Positions 50,351 through 59,878 of a stretch of 64,000 bases of DNA are shown here, piece after piece. A program made the translations under genes and the position numbers. The stretch's first letter is position 1. Each line of letters opens with the position of its first letter. The notes beneath the pieces were generated by a model. The model was not told the origin of the DNA. It did not search any database and was given only the letters and a program-made list of their open reading frames with translations. The DNA is from Candidatus Eremiobacterota bacterium. GTDB lineage: Bacteria > Vulcanimicrobiota > Vulcanimicrobiia > Vulcanimicrobiales > Vulcanimicrobiaceae. The DNA is taken from NCBI GenBank assembly GCA_019235885.1, contig JAFAKB010000014.1, positions 35,211 through 99,210 on the forward strand. The letters are read 5' to 3'.

Positions 50351-52237
50351 ATGATGATGATCAAGCGCGCGGGCGACGACGAGCGGTTCAGCGGCCAAAA
50401 GCCGCAGCTCACGCGTCCCGTCGACGCACGGCGAATCGCGCGGCTGTTCTTGCCGTACTGGCGCCAGGAGCTGGTGGTCCTGACGTGCATCATCGCCGCT
50501 GCCGTTCTCGGTCTCGCGCCGGCCATCTTGAGCAAGCACCTCATCGACGTCTCGCTGGCGCACCGCAGCGCGCCGGGGCTGACCACCGACGTCGCGCTGA
50601 TGATCGGCGCGGCGCTGCTCGCGGCGCTGTGCGGCGTCGCGCAGGGGTACTTCAACTCCGTCGTCGGCCAGGGGATCATGCGCGACCTGCGGGTCAAGCT
50701 GGTCACGCACCTCTTCGCGATGCCGATCTCGTTCTTCACCGGCACGAAGACCGGCAAGATCATGAACCGGGTGACCAGCGACGTCGACAACGTGGAGAGC
50801 GTCGTCACCGTCACCCTCTCCTCGGTGCTGACCAACCTCACGATCATCCTGAGCGCGGTCGCGGCGATGCTCGCGATCAGCTGGAAGCTCTCGATCGTCG
50901 CGCTCATCGTCCTCCCGCTCATGGTGGCGCCGCTGTTCCCGGTCGGCAAGCGCATGTACACGGTGAAGAAGGCGACGCGCGAGAAGCGCGACGAGATGCA
51001 GGGGATCACCCAGGAGGCGCTCTCGATCTCCGGCATCACGCTGGTGAAGTCGTTCGTGCGCGCGGCGTTCGAGAGCACGCGCTACGCCCGGCTCGCCGAC
51101 GAATTGATGAAGGCGGAGATCTCGCTCGCGATGGTCGGCCGCTGGTTCATGGGGCTCATCAGCGCGATGGTCACGATCGGGCCGGCGATCGTGTGGCTGG
51201 CCGGCGGCTACCTCTTCCTGCGCGGCGAGATCTCGATCGGTACGATCGTCGCGTTCGTCGCGCTGCTGGCGCGGCTCTACGGGCCGGCGTCCCAGCTGAT
51301 CGGCGTGCAGGTGCAGATCGTCAGCGCGCTCGCGGTCTTCGAGCGCATCTTCGAGTACCTCGACTTCGTGCGCGAGCCTTCCGGGACGCGCGAGCTGACG
51401 GGTGACGTCGCAGGGAAGATCGGCTTCGAGAACGTGAGCTTCTCGTACGTGCCGGAGCGCCCGGCGCTGCGCGACGTCGACCTGACGATCGAGCCGGGCC
51501 AGGTGGCCGCGCTCGTCGGTCCCTCGGGTGCGGGGAAGACGACCTTGACGCACCTCGTCTCGCGCTTCTACGACCCGCAGTCCGGCCGGGTGACGATCGA
51601 CGGCGCCGACGTCAAGGAGTTCGACGTCGAGTCGCTCCGCTCGCACATCGGCATCGTCACCCAAGAGACGTACCTGTTCCACGACACGATCGAGGCGAAT
51701 CTGCGCTATGCGAACGAGAACGCGACGCACGAGGAGATCGAGGCCGCGGCGCGCGCGGCGAACCTGCTTTCGTTCATCGAGTCGCTGCCGGACGGGTTCA
51801 AGACCGTCGTCGGCGAGCGCGGGCACAAGCTCTCGGGCGGCGAGCGCCAGCGGCTCGCGATCGCGCGCGTCCTGCTGAAGAACCCGCAGATCCTCATCCT
51901 GGACGAAGCGACCAGCTCGCTCGACTCCGAGAACGAGGCGCTCATCCAAGCCGCGTTCGAGAAGGTGATGCGCGGGCGCACCAGCCTGGTGATCGCGCAC
52001 CGTCTTTCGACGATCATCTCGGCCGACGTCATCTTCGTCGTCGACGGCGGCCGCATCGTCGAGTCCGGCAAGCACGCCGACCTGCTCGCCCGCGACGGCC
52101 CGTACGCGCAGCTCTACCGGACGCAGTTCAAGAGCGGCTCGGCGCCGGTGCGTGCGCCGGAGCCGGAGCGCGAGGCGGAGACCGTCGCGCCGAACGGCCG
52201 GCCAATGATGAAAATGAAGATGCGCCCGGCGGGCTGA
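50351..52237 (+). CDS. ABC exporter, fused membrane and ATPase domains
   Basis: 628 residues: six-helix domain (about 25-345) with type I exporter motifs, then an ATPase with Walker A GPSGAGKTTL, signature LSGGERQRLAIARVLL, Walker B ILILDEATSSLDSENEAL and H-loop IAHRLSTI. Homodimer expected (MsbA/BmrA type). Downstream genes encode the phosphopantetheinyl transferase and a protease on the same strand, so it may export the NRPS product; a lipid or drug exporter role is the alternative. Confidence 0.93.
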   Translation: MMMIKRAGDDERFSGQKPQLTRPVDARRIARLFLPYWRQELVVLTCIIAAAVLGLAPAILSKHLIDVSLAHRSAPGLTTDVALMIGAALLAALCGVAQGYFNSVVGQGIMRDLRVKLVTHLFAMPISFFTGTKTGKIMNRVTSDVDNVESVVTVTLSSVLTNLTIILSAVAAMLAISWKLSIVALIVLPLMVAPLFPVGKRMYTVKKATREKRDEMQGITQEALSISGITLVKSFVRAAFESTRYARLADELMKAEISLAMVGRWFMGLISAMVTIGPAIVWLAGGYLFLRGEISIGTIVAFVALLARLYGPASQLIGVQVQIVSALAVFERIFEYLDFVREPSGTRELTGDVAGKIGFENVSFSYVPERPALRDVDLTIEPGQVAALVGPSGAGKTTLTHLVSRFYDPQSGRVTIDGADVKEFDVESLRSHIGIVTQETYLFHDTIEANLRYANENATHEEIEAAARAANLLSFIESLPDGFKTVVGERGHKLSGGERQRLAIARVLLKNPQILILDEATSSLDSENEALIQAAFEKVMRGRTSLVIAHRLSTIISADVIFVVDGGRIVESGKHADLLARDGPYAQLYRTQFKSGSAPVRAPEPEREAETVAPNGRPMMKMKMRPAG

Positions 52238-52277
52238 GGTTCTTCTGCTGAAAGCGCCGGCGCACGACGAGCTGCAC

Positions 52278-52982
52278 GTGTGGCGGGGGACGGTCGATAT
52301 GGAGATCGTCCCCGGCGACTTGGCACTGCTCGACGCTGACGAACGCGAGCGGCTCGAGCGCATGCGCGTGCCGGGCGAGCGCGCGCGGTTCTCCAGCGCG
52401 CACGCCGGGATGCGGCGCGTCTTCGCCGCCTATCTCGGCGCCGAGGCGAGCGCGATTCGTTTCGGGCGCGCGCGCTGTCCGCGGTGCGGCAGCCCGGATC
52501 ACGGACCGCCGCGCATCGTCGCGCCCGAGACGGAGCTGGCGTTCAGCCTCTCGCACTCGGGCCGGCGGTGGATGCTCGCCGTCGCGCCCGGCGGGCCGGT
52601 CGGAATCGACGTCGAGCAGGACGCGGGGCGAGATCTCGACGCCGTGCAGCACGTACTGAGCGACGCGGAACGTGTGAACTTCGATGCGCTTGCCGGTGAG
52701 CGCGAGCGCCTTCTGTTCTTGCTGCGCGCGTGGACGCGCAAGGAAGCGGTGTGCAAGGCGCTCGGAATCGGGCTCGGCGCCGACGTGACGGCGCTCGAGG
52801 TGCATCCGCGTGAAGCCGGGCCGGTCGAGGTGACGTTCGGCGCCGGCCCCTGGGATGCGCGCGCGTGGACGGTGGCCGAGCTTTGCGGCGATGAGGATGA
52901 GGTCGCCGCGTTCGCTCGGCCGCGCGGCCGAACACGTTCCTTCGTGGTGCGCGAGGTCGCTGCGCTGTTGCCGAGCAAATGA
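52278..52982 (+). CDS. Sfp-type 4'-phosphopantetheinyl transferase
   Basis: 234 residues from GTG 52278; the frame is open upstream to CTG 52248, which would add the DELHVW segment usual at the N-terminus of this family, so a CTG start is possible. Motifs: FSLSHSGRRWMLAVAPGG, VGIDVEQDAGRDLD (Mg-binding Asp/Glu) and FLLRAWTRKEAVCKALGIGLG. It attaches phosphopantetheine from CoA to carrier-protein serines and should activate the peptidyl carrier domains of the nearby NRPS. CPRCG upstream of SPDHGPP is the usual cysteine-containing loop. Confidence 0.92.
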   Translation: MWRGTVDMEIVPGDLALLDADERERLERMRVPGERARFSSAHAGMRRVFAAYLGAEASAIRFGRARCPRCGSPDHGPPRIVAPETELAFSLSHSGRRWMLAVAPGGPVGIDVEQDAGRDLDAVQHVLSDAERVNFDALAGERERLLFLLRAWTRKEAVCKALGIGLGADVTALEVHPREAGPVEVTFGAGPWDARAWTVAELCGDEDEVAAFARPRGRTRSFVVREVAALLPSK

Positions 52983-54160
52983 GCGGCATGAGCTTCGTCT
53001 CGATCGTGCTCTCCGCCGTCCTCGCGCTGGCGGGATCGCCCGCGGCGCAACGCTCCGGCGACGCCGAGTTCGCGCGCGGTCACTGGGACGCCGCGCTTAC
53101 CGCATACGCGGCGCAGCTTGCGAGAGCGCCGCACGATCCCGACGCGCTGCGCGGGCTCGGAACGATCTATCTCTACCGCAACGACCTGCGCCGCGCGCGC
53201 ACGTACTTGACCGAAGCCGCGCGCCTCAACCCCGACGACATGATGACGCAGTCGCGGCTGCGCGCGCTCACCGAGCGCGAGCCCAGCGCGCAGAACTTCC
53301 GCATCACCATGCCGAGCGATCCCGTTCGGATCCCGTTCGTCGCGACGGATCCGCTGCCGCTCGTGCGCGCGAAGATCGACGGCAAGGACGCGCTGCTCGT
53401 GCTCGACACCGGCGGCGGCGCGGTCGACCTCACCGTCGCCGGCGCGAAGCGGCTCGGCGTCGCCTCGCACGTCGCCGGGATCGGCATCTTCGCCGGCGGC
53501 AAGAAGGCAGAGATGCGCTCGGGCCGCATCGACCGCATCGACGTCGCCGGGCTGACGGTGCGCGGAATCCCGTGCATGGTGACGCCGGAGCCGCTGAAGC
53601 TCGCAGGCCGCGACGTCGACGGCTCGATCGGCACGATCTTCCTGCGGCACTTCCTCTCGACGATCGACTACCCGCACGGCGCGCTGATCTTGCGCCGGGC
53701 CTCGGATTCCGCGGCGTTCGAGCGCACCGCCGCGGCGAACGGTTCGGCGGTCGTGCCGATGTGGCTGGTGAGCGACCACTTCATCTTCGCCCCCGCGCGC
53801 GTCAACGACGCCGCCGACGCGCTGTTCAGCATCGACACCGGCGGCGAGGGGATCGGCGTGCAGCTCAGCACCGAAGAGATCGCCGCCGCGAAGGTCTCTC
53901 TCGAAGGCGCGCGCACCGGGAGCTTCGCCGGCGGCGGCGGAGCGGTGCGCACGCAGTCGTTCACCGTCCCGTCCGTCTCGATCGGCAGCTTCACGGAACG
54001 CAACGTCCCCGGCCTCTACTTCCCCGACGCCAATCAGTTTCAGATATTCCCGTTCCAAGTCGGCGGCCTGCTCTCGCACGAATTCTTCCGCCACACAGAG
54101 CTCTCGTTCGACTTCGAAGCGATGAAGCTCGTCGTCACCACGCCGACAACCGGACCGTGA
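52979..54160 (+). CDS. Secreted TPR plus double retropepsin-like aspartic protease
   Basis: 393 residues, ATG in ATGA overlap with the transferase gene. Short signal (SFVSIVLSAVLALAGSPAAQ), one or two TPR-like helices (GHWDAALTAYAAQLARAPHDPDALRGLGTIYLYRNDLRRA), then two aspartic-protease lobes with catalytic-type triads LVLDTGGGAVDL and FSIDTGGEGIGV. GTIFLRHFLSTIDY and GGLLSHEFFRHTELSFDFE are the matching C-terminal halves of each lobe. Periplasmic or surface peptidase; whether it trims the NRPS product is unknown. Confidence 0.82.
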   Translation: MSGMSFVSIVLSAVLALAGSPAAQRSGDAEFARGHWDAALTAYAAQLARAPHDPDALRGLGTIYLYRNDLRRARTYLTEAARLNPDDMMTQSRLRALTEREPSAQNFRITMPSDPVRIPFVATDPLPLVRAKIDGKDALLVLDTGGGAVDLTVAGAKRLGVASHVAGIGIFAGGKKAEMRSGRIDRIDVAGLTVRGIPCMVTPEPLKLAGRDVDGSIGTIFLRHFLSTIDYPHGALILRRASDSAAFERTAAANGSAVVPMWLVSDHFIFAPARVNDAADALFSIDTGGEGIGVQLSTEEIAAAKVSLEGARTGSFAGGGGAVRTQSFTVPSVSIGSFTERNVPGLYFPDANQFQIFPFQVGGLLSHEFFRHTELSFDFEAMKLVVTTPTTGP

Positions 54161-54196
54161 CGATCTGGCCGTTGTGACCTCGCCTCTTCTGCGTGA

Positions 54197-55492
54197 CTAT
54201 TGTGCGGCGACTTTGGGGTTACGCCGAGGCCTCGCGGGCACCGGACGCACAGGCGGTGACGTGCGCGTGATTCCTTCGGGGCTCGCAAGTTGTCGTTCAA
54301 GTGCCGTGAACGCGTCGATTAGTTCACGCGCCTCGAAAACCCGGTTGCGTTGACCAGCCTTTGCCGGCGTCAGCACCTCCGCGTCGACGAGCTCATCGAC
54401 AGCTCGATTGACGGCACGAAACGTGCGGCCCAGCACGGTCGCCGCACCCCTCACAGTCAATAACGGCATTGCAGGCAGGTGCTGCAGCAGGACGACCGCT
54501 GACGAGTCCGAGCGCACTCCTCCGAGTCGCGCGCGCCATTCGATTTGAAGCTCCTGGACCCGCCGCTCGAAGGATTCGGCATCGGCGACGGCACGCGTGC
54601 ATGCGGCCGCGAAAAACCCAACCCAAGCGTTTATCGCTTCGGTCGCCTGCGGCGATGAGGGTGACCCGACGTATCTCGTCGAGTCGAGCCCCCGGACGTA
54701 GTCACGCGCACGGGTCGCGAGTGCCAGCGAGACGGGGGCAGCAACGCGCGTCGTTAAACCTCGGCGCCCCAGAACCATATAGATCAGCGCTCGCCCGGTG
54801 CGACCGTTTCCGTCGGCGAACGGGTGAATTGTCTCAAACTGCGCATGCGCAATCGCCGCCTGTGCGATCGCCGGCAGGTTATCGCCGTTGCAAAACTCTG
54901 CCAGATCGTCAAGCAAGTGCGGTACCGCCTGCGGCGGCGGCGGCACGAATGCGGCCTGCAAGGGGTTGAAGTCGCTGCCCCCGATCCAGTTTTGCTCGGT
55001 GCGGATAACACCGGCATGCTTAGCCTTGTCAGTGTGCACTAAAAGCCGCCGATGAACTTCCAGAACGCGCTTGACGGTAACCGGTCCGGCGACATCGTGC
55101 ACCGCATACGCCATTGCATCGACATTCGCGAGCACTTCGTTCGCTGTCTCATCGCTTATTGCCGCGCCTTCAGCGCGCGCTGCGTCGGCGCGAAGAAGCC
55201 GCTGCGGCGATACACGAAGGCCTTCGATGTGTGACGAGGCGACCGCTTCGGCGCGTAGCAATAGTCTAGCGAGCGCTTCGGTATTCGTGAGCGCCGAGGC
55301 CCCGGCGTTCAGGCGTGCAATCGCGCTCGTAGCGTCCGCTACGTCCGCCGCGACGTCGCCGTCAAGCTTGAACGGGCGCCCGGCCAAAGGGTCGGGAATG
55401 TATGCATGATACCGCCCGCCCGCTCGATCCCTTCGTGGAATCCCGAGCCCAGCGATGTCGGACACCCAGTACTGGGGTTCTAGCCTTCCCAA
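54197..55492 (-). CDS. Fic-domain AMP transferase-type protein with N-terminal inhibitory motif
   Basis: 431 residues from TTG 55492 (a GTG ten codons later is the alternative). Catalytic motif HPFADGNGRTGR at about 220 is complete, and the inhibitory motif SSHIEG at about 90 classifies it as a self-inhibited class II Fic. A C-terminal helix-turn-helix-like region (LLTVRGAATVLGRTFRAVNRAVDELVDAEVL) may bind DNA. The promoter overlaps a perfect palindrome (55515-55539), suggesting autoregulation. It has no evident link to the NRPS genes on either side. Confidence 0.9.
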   Translation of the reverse strand: MGRLEPQYWVSDIAGLGIPRRDRAGGRYHAYIPDPLAGRPFKLDGDVAADVADATSAIARLNAGASALTNTEALARLLLRAEAVASSHIEGLRVSPQRLLRADAARAEGAAISDETANEVLANVDAMAYAVHDVAGPVTVKRVLEVHRRLLVHTDKAKHAGVIRTEQNWIGGSDFNPLQAAFVPPPPQAVPHLLDDLAEFCNGDNLPAIAQAAIAHAQFETIHPFADGNGRTGRALIYMVLGRRGLTTRVAAPVSLALATRARDYVRGLDSTRYVGSPSSPQATEAINAWVGFFAAACTRAVADAESFERRVQELQIEWRARLGGVRSDSSAVVLLQHLPAMPLLTVRGAATVLGRTFRAVNRAVDELVDAEVLTPAKAGQRNRVFEARELIDAFTALERQLASPEGITRTSPPVRPVPARPRRNPKVAAQ

Positions 55493-55513
55493 AGTATCAT
55501 CTCTGGCGGCCTT

Positions 55514-55543
55514 ATTATACTTTATCTTGTAAAGTATAACAAG
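55514..55543 (-). promoter_or_regulatory. Promoter of the fic-type gene overlapping a palindromic operator
   Basis: Minus strand: TTGTTA, 17 bp, TATAAT (55514-55519). The box region is an inverted repeat TTATACTTT (55515-55523)/AAAGTATAA (55531-55539), extendable to 13-bp arms with one mismatch. An AT-rich island in a GC-rich genome. Confidence 0.65.
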
Positions 55544-55589
55544 AGTCTGTCCGTCCTCGTCGGCCGATCTGGGTTCTCGGGCGCAGAAC

Positions 55590-55623
55590 GAAGAGGCGAG
55601 GCTCGCAGAAGCCTCGCCTCTTC
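55590..55623 (-). terminator. Terminator after the halogenase gene
   Basis: 13-bp perfect arms (55590-55602 and 55611-55623), 8-base loop, 20 bp past the halogenase stop. Runs of T are present on the plus side (TTCTTCTTTA) and only weak ones (GTTCT) on the minus side. Confidence 0.6.
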
Positions 55624-55642
55624 TTCTTTATGCGCGGGGTCC

Positions 55643-57145
55643 TTAGGCCTTGGCTGCGGCGACGGCCCAGTGCATGCCGTCGCGGGTCGGGACGAGGCCG
55701 TCTTCGAACAGCGGCTGCTCGAGCGGGCGCTTCGAGCCGAGCAGCGAGTTGATCTGCATGGCGGTGATCTCGGAGGTGAGCTTGCGGTAGAACTCGCCGC
55801 GCTCGCCGCCGGCAGCCGGCGCGACCGGTTCGGCCGCAGCCTCGGGGAACAGCGTGTCGCCGAGCTCCGCGCGCTGCTCGAAGAACGCCGCCGCGTCGAA
55901 GAGCTCTTCGTTGTTGTTGCCCACCCCGCCGACCAGGTTGATGAACGCCTCGTCTTCCGGCGTCTTGGCGCCGAGAACTTTCTTCGCTTCCCAGAAGTAC
56001 GACGTCTCTTCCTGCTCCACGTTGTAGAACGCCAGCAGGAAGTCGTAGAAGTTCGCGTACTCGCGGCGGTAGCGCTTCTCGAACTCGTCGAAGATCGCTA
56101 CCTCGTTCGCCTTCCCGCCGCGCAGGTAGGTGTTGACGGACCGCGCGACCTGCAGACCCGAGTAGGTCGCCAGGTGCACGCCCGACGAGAAGACCGGGTC
56201 GACGAAGCACGCCGAGTCGCCGATCAGCGCCAGGCCGGGGATCCAGAACTTCGTGTTGGCGTACGAGTAGTCTTTGCGCGCGCGGACCTCGCCGTAGATT
56301 CCCTCCGTCACGCGGGTGGCGTCCTTGAGCAGGTCCTTGATCGGCTTGCATTTCTCGATGTAGCGCGCCAGCGAGGCCGGCAGGTCGTTCGTCAGCTCCC
56401 CGGCTTTGGACTTGTCGATGACGACGCCGACGCTGGTGAGCTCCTTGCGCAGCGGGATGTACCAGAACCAGCCCTCGTCGAAAGCGGCGCAGAAGATGTT
56501 GCCGCTGAGCGGTGGCGGGAGCCGGCCGCCGTTCTCGAAGTAGCCGAACACGGCGATGTTCTGGAAGTACTTCGAGAAGATGCGCTCGCCGACTTTGCGC
56601 GCGAGCGGGCTCTCGTGCCCGGCGCCGTCGACGACGTACTTGGCGCGGATCGTCTCGGCGTCGCCCTGCTCGTCGAGGAACGTCAGCCCGGCGACGCGCC
56701 CGTCCTCTTCGAGCGTTCCGGTGACCTTGCAGCCGACGCGAACGCTGACGCCTTTCTTACGCGCGTTCTCGAGCAGGATGCGGTCGAACACGACGCGCTC
56801 GACCTGGTAGGCCGTCGACGTCGGCCCGGCCATCTTCTGCGAGCTGGCGAAGTCGAACACCCACGGGTTGGGGTTCTTGCCCCAGCGGAACGTCCCGCCG
56901 TGCTTGAGGATGAAGTTCGCCTTTTTGATCTCTTCGGAAACGCCGAGCAGCGGGCAAATTCCGTGGATCGTCGCAGGAAGCAGCGATTCGCCGATCTTGT
57001 ACTTGGGCGTCGTCTCACGCTCGAGCAGCGTGACCTTGTGTCCTTGCATGGCGATGAGCGTCGCGGCGGTGCAGCCGGCCGGGCCGGCCCCGACCACGAC
57101 GCAATCGACCGAATCTCTGTGTCCGTTCGTAGACTGCGGTGTCAC
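55643..57145 (-). CDS. Flavin-dependent halogenase
   Basis: 500 residues from GTG 57145 (GGAG 6 bp before, better than the upstream TTG). FAD-binding VVVGAGPAGCTAATLIAMQG, the halogenase-type KIGESLLPATIHG, the diagnostic WxWxIP motif as GWFWYIPLRKEL, and FVDPVFSSGVHLATYSG. It belongs with CmlS/CndH/pyrrole-type enzymes that act on free or carrier-bound substrates rather than the tryptophan halogenases. It needs FADH2 from a reductase not present here. The NRPS genes end 30 bp upstream on the same strand, so it likely chlorinates a residue of that peptide. Confidence 0.88.
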   Translation of the reverse strand: MTPQSTNGHRDSVDCVVVGAGPAGCTAATLIAMQGHKVTLLERETTPKYKIGESLLPATIHGICPLLGVSEEIKKANFILKHGGTFRWGKNPNPWVFDFASSQKMAGPTSTAYQVERVVFDRILLENARKKGVSVRVGCKVTGTLEEDGRVAGLTFLDEQGDAETIRAKYVVDGAGHESPLARKVGERIFSKYFQNIAVFGYFENGGRLPPPLSGNIFCAAFDEGWFWYIPLRKELTSVGVVIDKSKAGELTNDLPASLARYIEKCKPIKDLLKDATRVTEGIYGEVRARKDYSYANTKFWIPGLALIGDSACFVDPVFSSGVHLATYSGLQVARSVNTYLRGGKANEVAIFDEFEKRYRREYANFYDFLLAFYNVEQEETSYFWEAKKVLGAKTPEDEAFINLVGGVGNNNEELFDAAAFFEQRAELGDTLFPEAAAEPVAPAAGGERGEFYRKLTSEITAMQINSLLGSKRPLEQPLFEDGLVPTRDGMHWAVAAAKA

Positions 57146-57175
57146 GATTATCTCCAATTTCTCAGTGTGATGGCG

Positions 57176-59878
57176 TTAGAGTGAGCTGACTCTGCGTTCG
57201 GGGATCGACGGGAGGCTGCAGAGTACGTCCGAGAGCTCCCGCCCGAGAACGGGTGCGTGTTCGGTGGTGATCGAGACGTGGTTACCGGGAACGGTGGTGC
57301 GATGGAGCTGCCGGCTCACCGCGACCAAGCCCCATCCCAGCGTGCCGGCTTCGCTGTGGAGCATCCGCTCCGCGACGGGGAAGCTGTGTTCCGCCGCAAA
57401 GAGGTGGATCGGCATCGCGATCCCCGGCGGCGCATAGGTTTCTTCGGCGTGGAGGTGTGCCGCGACGCGAGCGCAGAGCGCGCGGATCTCCGCGTCCGCC
57501 CACGCGGCGAGATGGGCGGGAAGCGCGTCGCGCTCGCGGCAGTGCGCGAGCAGCTCTTCGAAGCTGCCCGCTGCGTCGGCTTCGTCGCCGAGCACGACGC
57601 CGTTGCGGTGCAGCAGCGCGCGCAGCGCCGCGCGCGCGTTCCCGAGCTGCAGCTTGTCGCGCGAGCGCCGTGCCGTCGGGCACATGCTGTCGATCAGCCC
57701 CAAGAACTCGACCGGCAGCCCGCGCGCGAGCAGCTGCGCGGCGATCTCGTACGCAACGACGCCGCCGAACGACCAGCCCGCGATGCGGTACGGCCCGGCC
57801 GGCTGCACGGCGAGGATCATCTCCAGCTTGCGCGCGGCGATCTCTTCGACGCTGTGCAGCTGCGGTTCGTCGAGCGGCACGGCGGGCACGCCGTAGACCG
57901 GCACGTCCGCGGCGATGTGCCGGCTCAGTCGGGTGAAGTACAGGTCGTCGCCGAACAGCTCGTGGATCAGGAACAGCGGCGGTTCCGTGCCGCCCGAGCG
58001 AACCGGGATCGCCGCGTGCGCAGCGTCGCCGTGCGGCTGCGCGGCGAAGTACGCCGCCAGCGCGCGCACCGTCGGGTGCTGGAAGATCACCGCGACGCTC
58101 GGCAGGCGCAAGCCGTACCGCTTCAGCGCGTTGGCCAGGCGCATCGTGATCAGCGAGTGCCCGCCGAGCTCGAAGAAGTTGTCGTCGCGCCCGACCCGCT
58201 CGACGTTCAGCAGCTCGCTCCAGATCGCGGCGAGCGCGGTCTCGAGCTCGCCGGCCGGTGCTTCATACGCGCGCGGCGTCTCGCCGGGAACCGGCAGCGC
58301 TTTGCGGTCGAGCTTTCCGCTCGAGGTGCGCGGGAACTCTTCGAGGTGCACGTACAGCGCCGGCACCATGTACTCGGGAAGCCCGGCGAGCAGATGGGCG
58401 CGCAACGTTTGCGCGTCGAGCGCTTCGGGCGCGGTGTAGTACGCGACCAGATGCTTCTCGCTCGCGCGGTCGTTGGGCGCGGTGACCGCGACCTCGCGCA
58501 GGCCGGGGAACGTCGCCAGCCGCGCTTCGATCTCGCCGAGCTCGATGCGGAAGCCGTGAATCTTCACCTGGAAGTCGTTGCGGCCCAAGTACTCGATCGC
58601 GCCGTCGGGAAGGAAGCGCGCGAGATCGCCGGTCTTGTACAGCCGCTCGCCGGCGACGAACGGGTTCGCGACGAAACGCTCCGCGGTCAGCTCGGGACGG
58701 TTCAGATAGCCGCGCCCGACCTGCACGCCGCCGATGTACAGCTCGCCCGCGACGCCGACCGGAACCGGTTCCAGGTGCGCGTCGAGGACGTACATCCGCG
58801 TGTTCGCGATCGGCTTGCCGATCGGGACGTTCACCGGCACGTTCTCGCGCGGGCACCGCCACGCCGTCACCTCCACCGCCGCTTCGGTCGGGCCGTACAG
58901 GTTCGAGAGCTGCACGAAGGGCAGCCGCTCGTAGAAGCGTTCGGCCTGCGCCTTGGTCAGCGCTTCGCCGCTGCAGAATACGTTCTTCAGCGACGTGCAA
59001 CGTGCCGCCACATCGGGCTCGTCGAGGAAATATCCGAGCATCGAGGGCACGAAGTGCACGTTCGTGATCCGGCGCTCCTGAACGGTGCGCACGAGATAGT
59101 CGGGGTCTTTGTGGCCGTCTTCGCGCGCCATCACCAAACGCGCGCCGAACAGCAGCGGCCAGAACAGCTCGCCGACCGAGACGTCGAAGCTGAACGGCGT
59201 CTTCTGCAGCACCGCGTCGCCCGGCTGCAGCGCGTACGCGTCCTGCGCCCACAGCAGCCGGTTCACCACCGCGCGGTGCTCGTTCATCGCGCCTTTCGGC
59301 CGCCCGGTCGAGCCGGACGTGTAGATGACGTAGGCCAGGTGTGCCGGGAGCAGCCCGTCGCGCGCGAGATCCGCGTCCGATTCGCCGGCCCACTTCGCCG
59401 CATCGGCGACGACGTCGACCACGGGCCCGCCGTCGCGCGCGAGCAGCGCGTGCACGTTCGCGCCGACCGCGCCGTGCGTGAGCACCAGCACCGGCGCGCT
59501 GTCGCCGAGCACGTACGCCATCCGCTCGGCGGGATACTCGGGATCGAGCGGGACGTACCCGCCGCCGGCCTTGAAGACCGCCAGCAGCGCGACGAGCATC
59601 TCGGCGCTGCGCTGCATGCACACTCCGACCAGCTTGTCCGGGCCGACGCCGCGCGCGCGCAGACGACGCGCGAGCCGGTTCGCCCGCGCGTTCAGCTCGG
59701 CGTAGCTCAGCCGCGCGTGCTCGTCCTCGACCGCGACGGCGTCGGACGACCTGCGTACCTGCGTTTCGAACAGCTCGTGCACGCACGCGTCGGGGTACGC
59801 GCGCTCGGTCGCGTTCCATTCGAACAGCACTTGGCGGCGCTCTCGCTCGGAGAGCAGCGAGACGAGATCGAGCTTCAT
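57176..59878 (-). CDS. NRPS termination protein: A-PCP-TE
   Basis: 900 residues, ATG in ATGA overlap with the upstream NRPS gene. It starts with the condensation-to-adenylation linker, then an adenylation domain (AYVIYTSGSTGRPKG; YKTGDLARFLPDG; catalytic lysine in SSGKLDRKAL), a carrier domain (DNFFELGGHSLITM, about 575) and a type I thioesterase (FLIHELFGDD; IAGWSFGG serine; late histidine in TVPGNHVSITTE). Reading the pocket by comparison with GrsA/EntF gives D-V-G-H-F-S-L-V-E-K, i.e. the EntF serine code with W239G and D331E. The condensation domain for this module is on the preceding protein. Confidence 0.93.
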   Translation of the reverse strand: MKLDLVSLLSERERRQVLFEWNATERAYPDACVHELFETQVRRSSDAVAVEDEHARLSYAELNARANRLARRLRARGVGPDKLVGVCMQRSAEMLVALLAVFKAGGGYVPLDPEYPAERMAYVLGDSAPVLVLTHGAVGANVHALLARDGGPVVDVVADAAKWAGESDADLARDGLLPAHLAYVIYTSGSTGRPKGAMNEHRAVVNRLLWAQDAYALQPGDAVLQKTPFSFDVSVGELFWPLLFGARLVMAREDGHKDPDYLVRTVQERRITNVHFVPSMLGYFLDEPDVAARCTSLKNVFCSGEALTKAQAERFYERLPFVQLSNLYGPTEAAVEVTAWRCPRENVPVNVPIGKPIANTRMYVLDAHLEPVPVGVAGELYIGGVQVGRGYLNRPELTAERFVANPFVAGERLYKTGDLARFLPDGAIEYLGRNDFQVKIHGFRIELGEIEARLATFPGLREVAVTAPNDRASEKHLVAYYTAPEALDAQTLRAHLLAGLPEYMVPALYVHLEEFPRTSSGKLDRKALPVPGETPRAYEAPAGELETALAAIWSELLNVERVGRDDNFFELGGHSLITMRLANALKRYGLRLPSVAVIFQHPTVRALAAYFAAQPHGDAAHAAIPVRSGGTEPPLFLIHELFGDDLYFTRLSRHIAADVPVYGVPAVPLDEPQLHSVEEIAARKLEMILAVQPAGPYRIAGWSFGGVVAYEIAAQLLARGLPVEFLGLIDSMCPTARRSRDKLQLGNARAALRALLHRNGVVLGDEADAAGSFEELLAHCRERDALPAHLAAWADAEIRALCARVAAHLHAEETYAPPGIAMPIHLFAAEHSFPVAERMLHSEAGTLGWGLVAVSRQLHRTTVPGNHVSITTEHAPVLGRELSDVLCSLPSIPERRVSSL

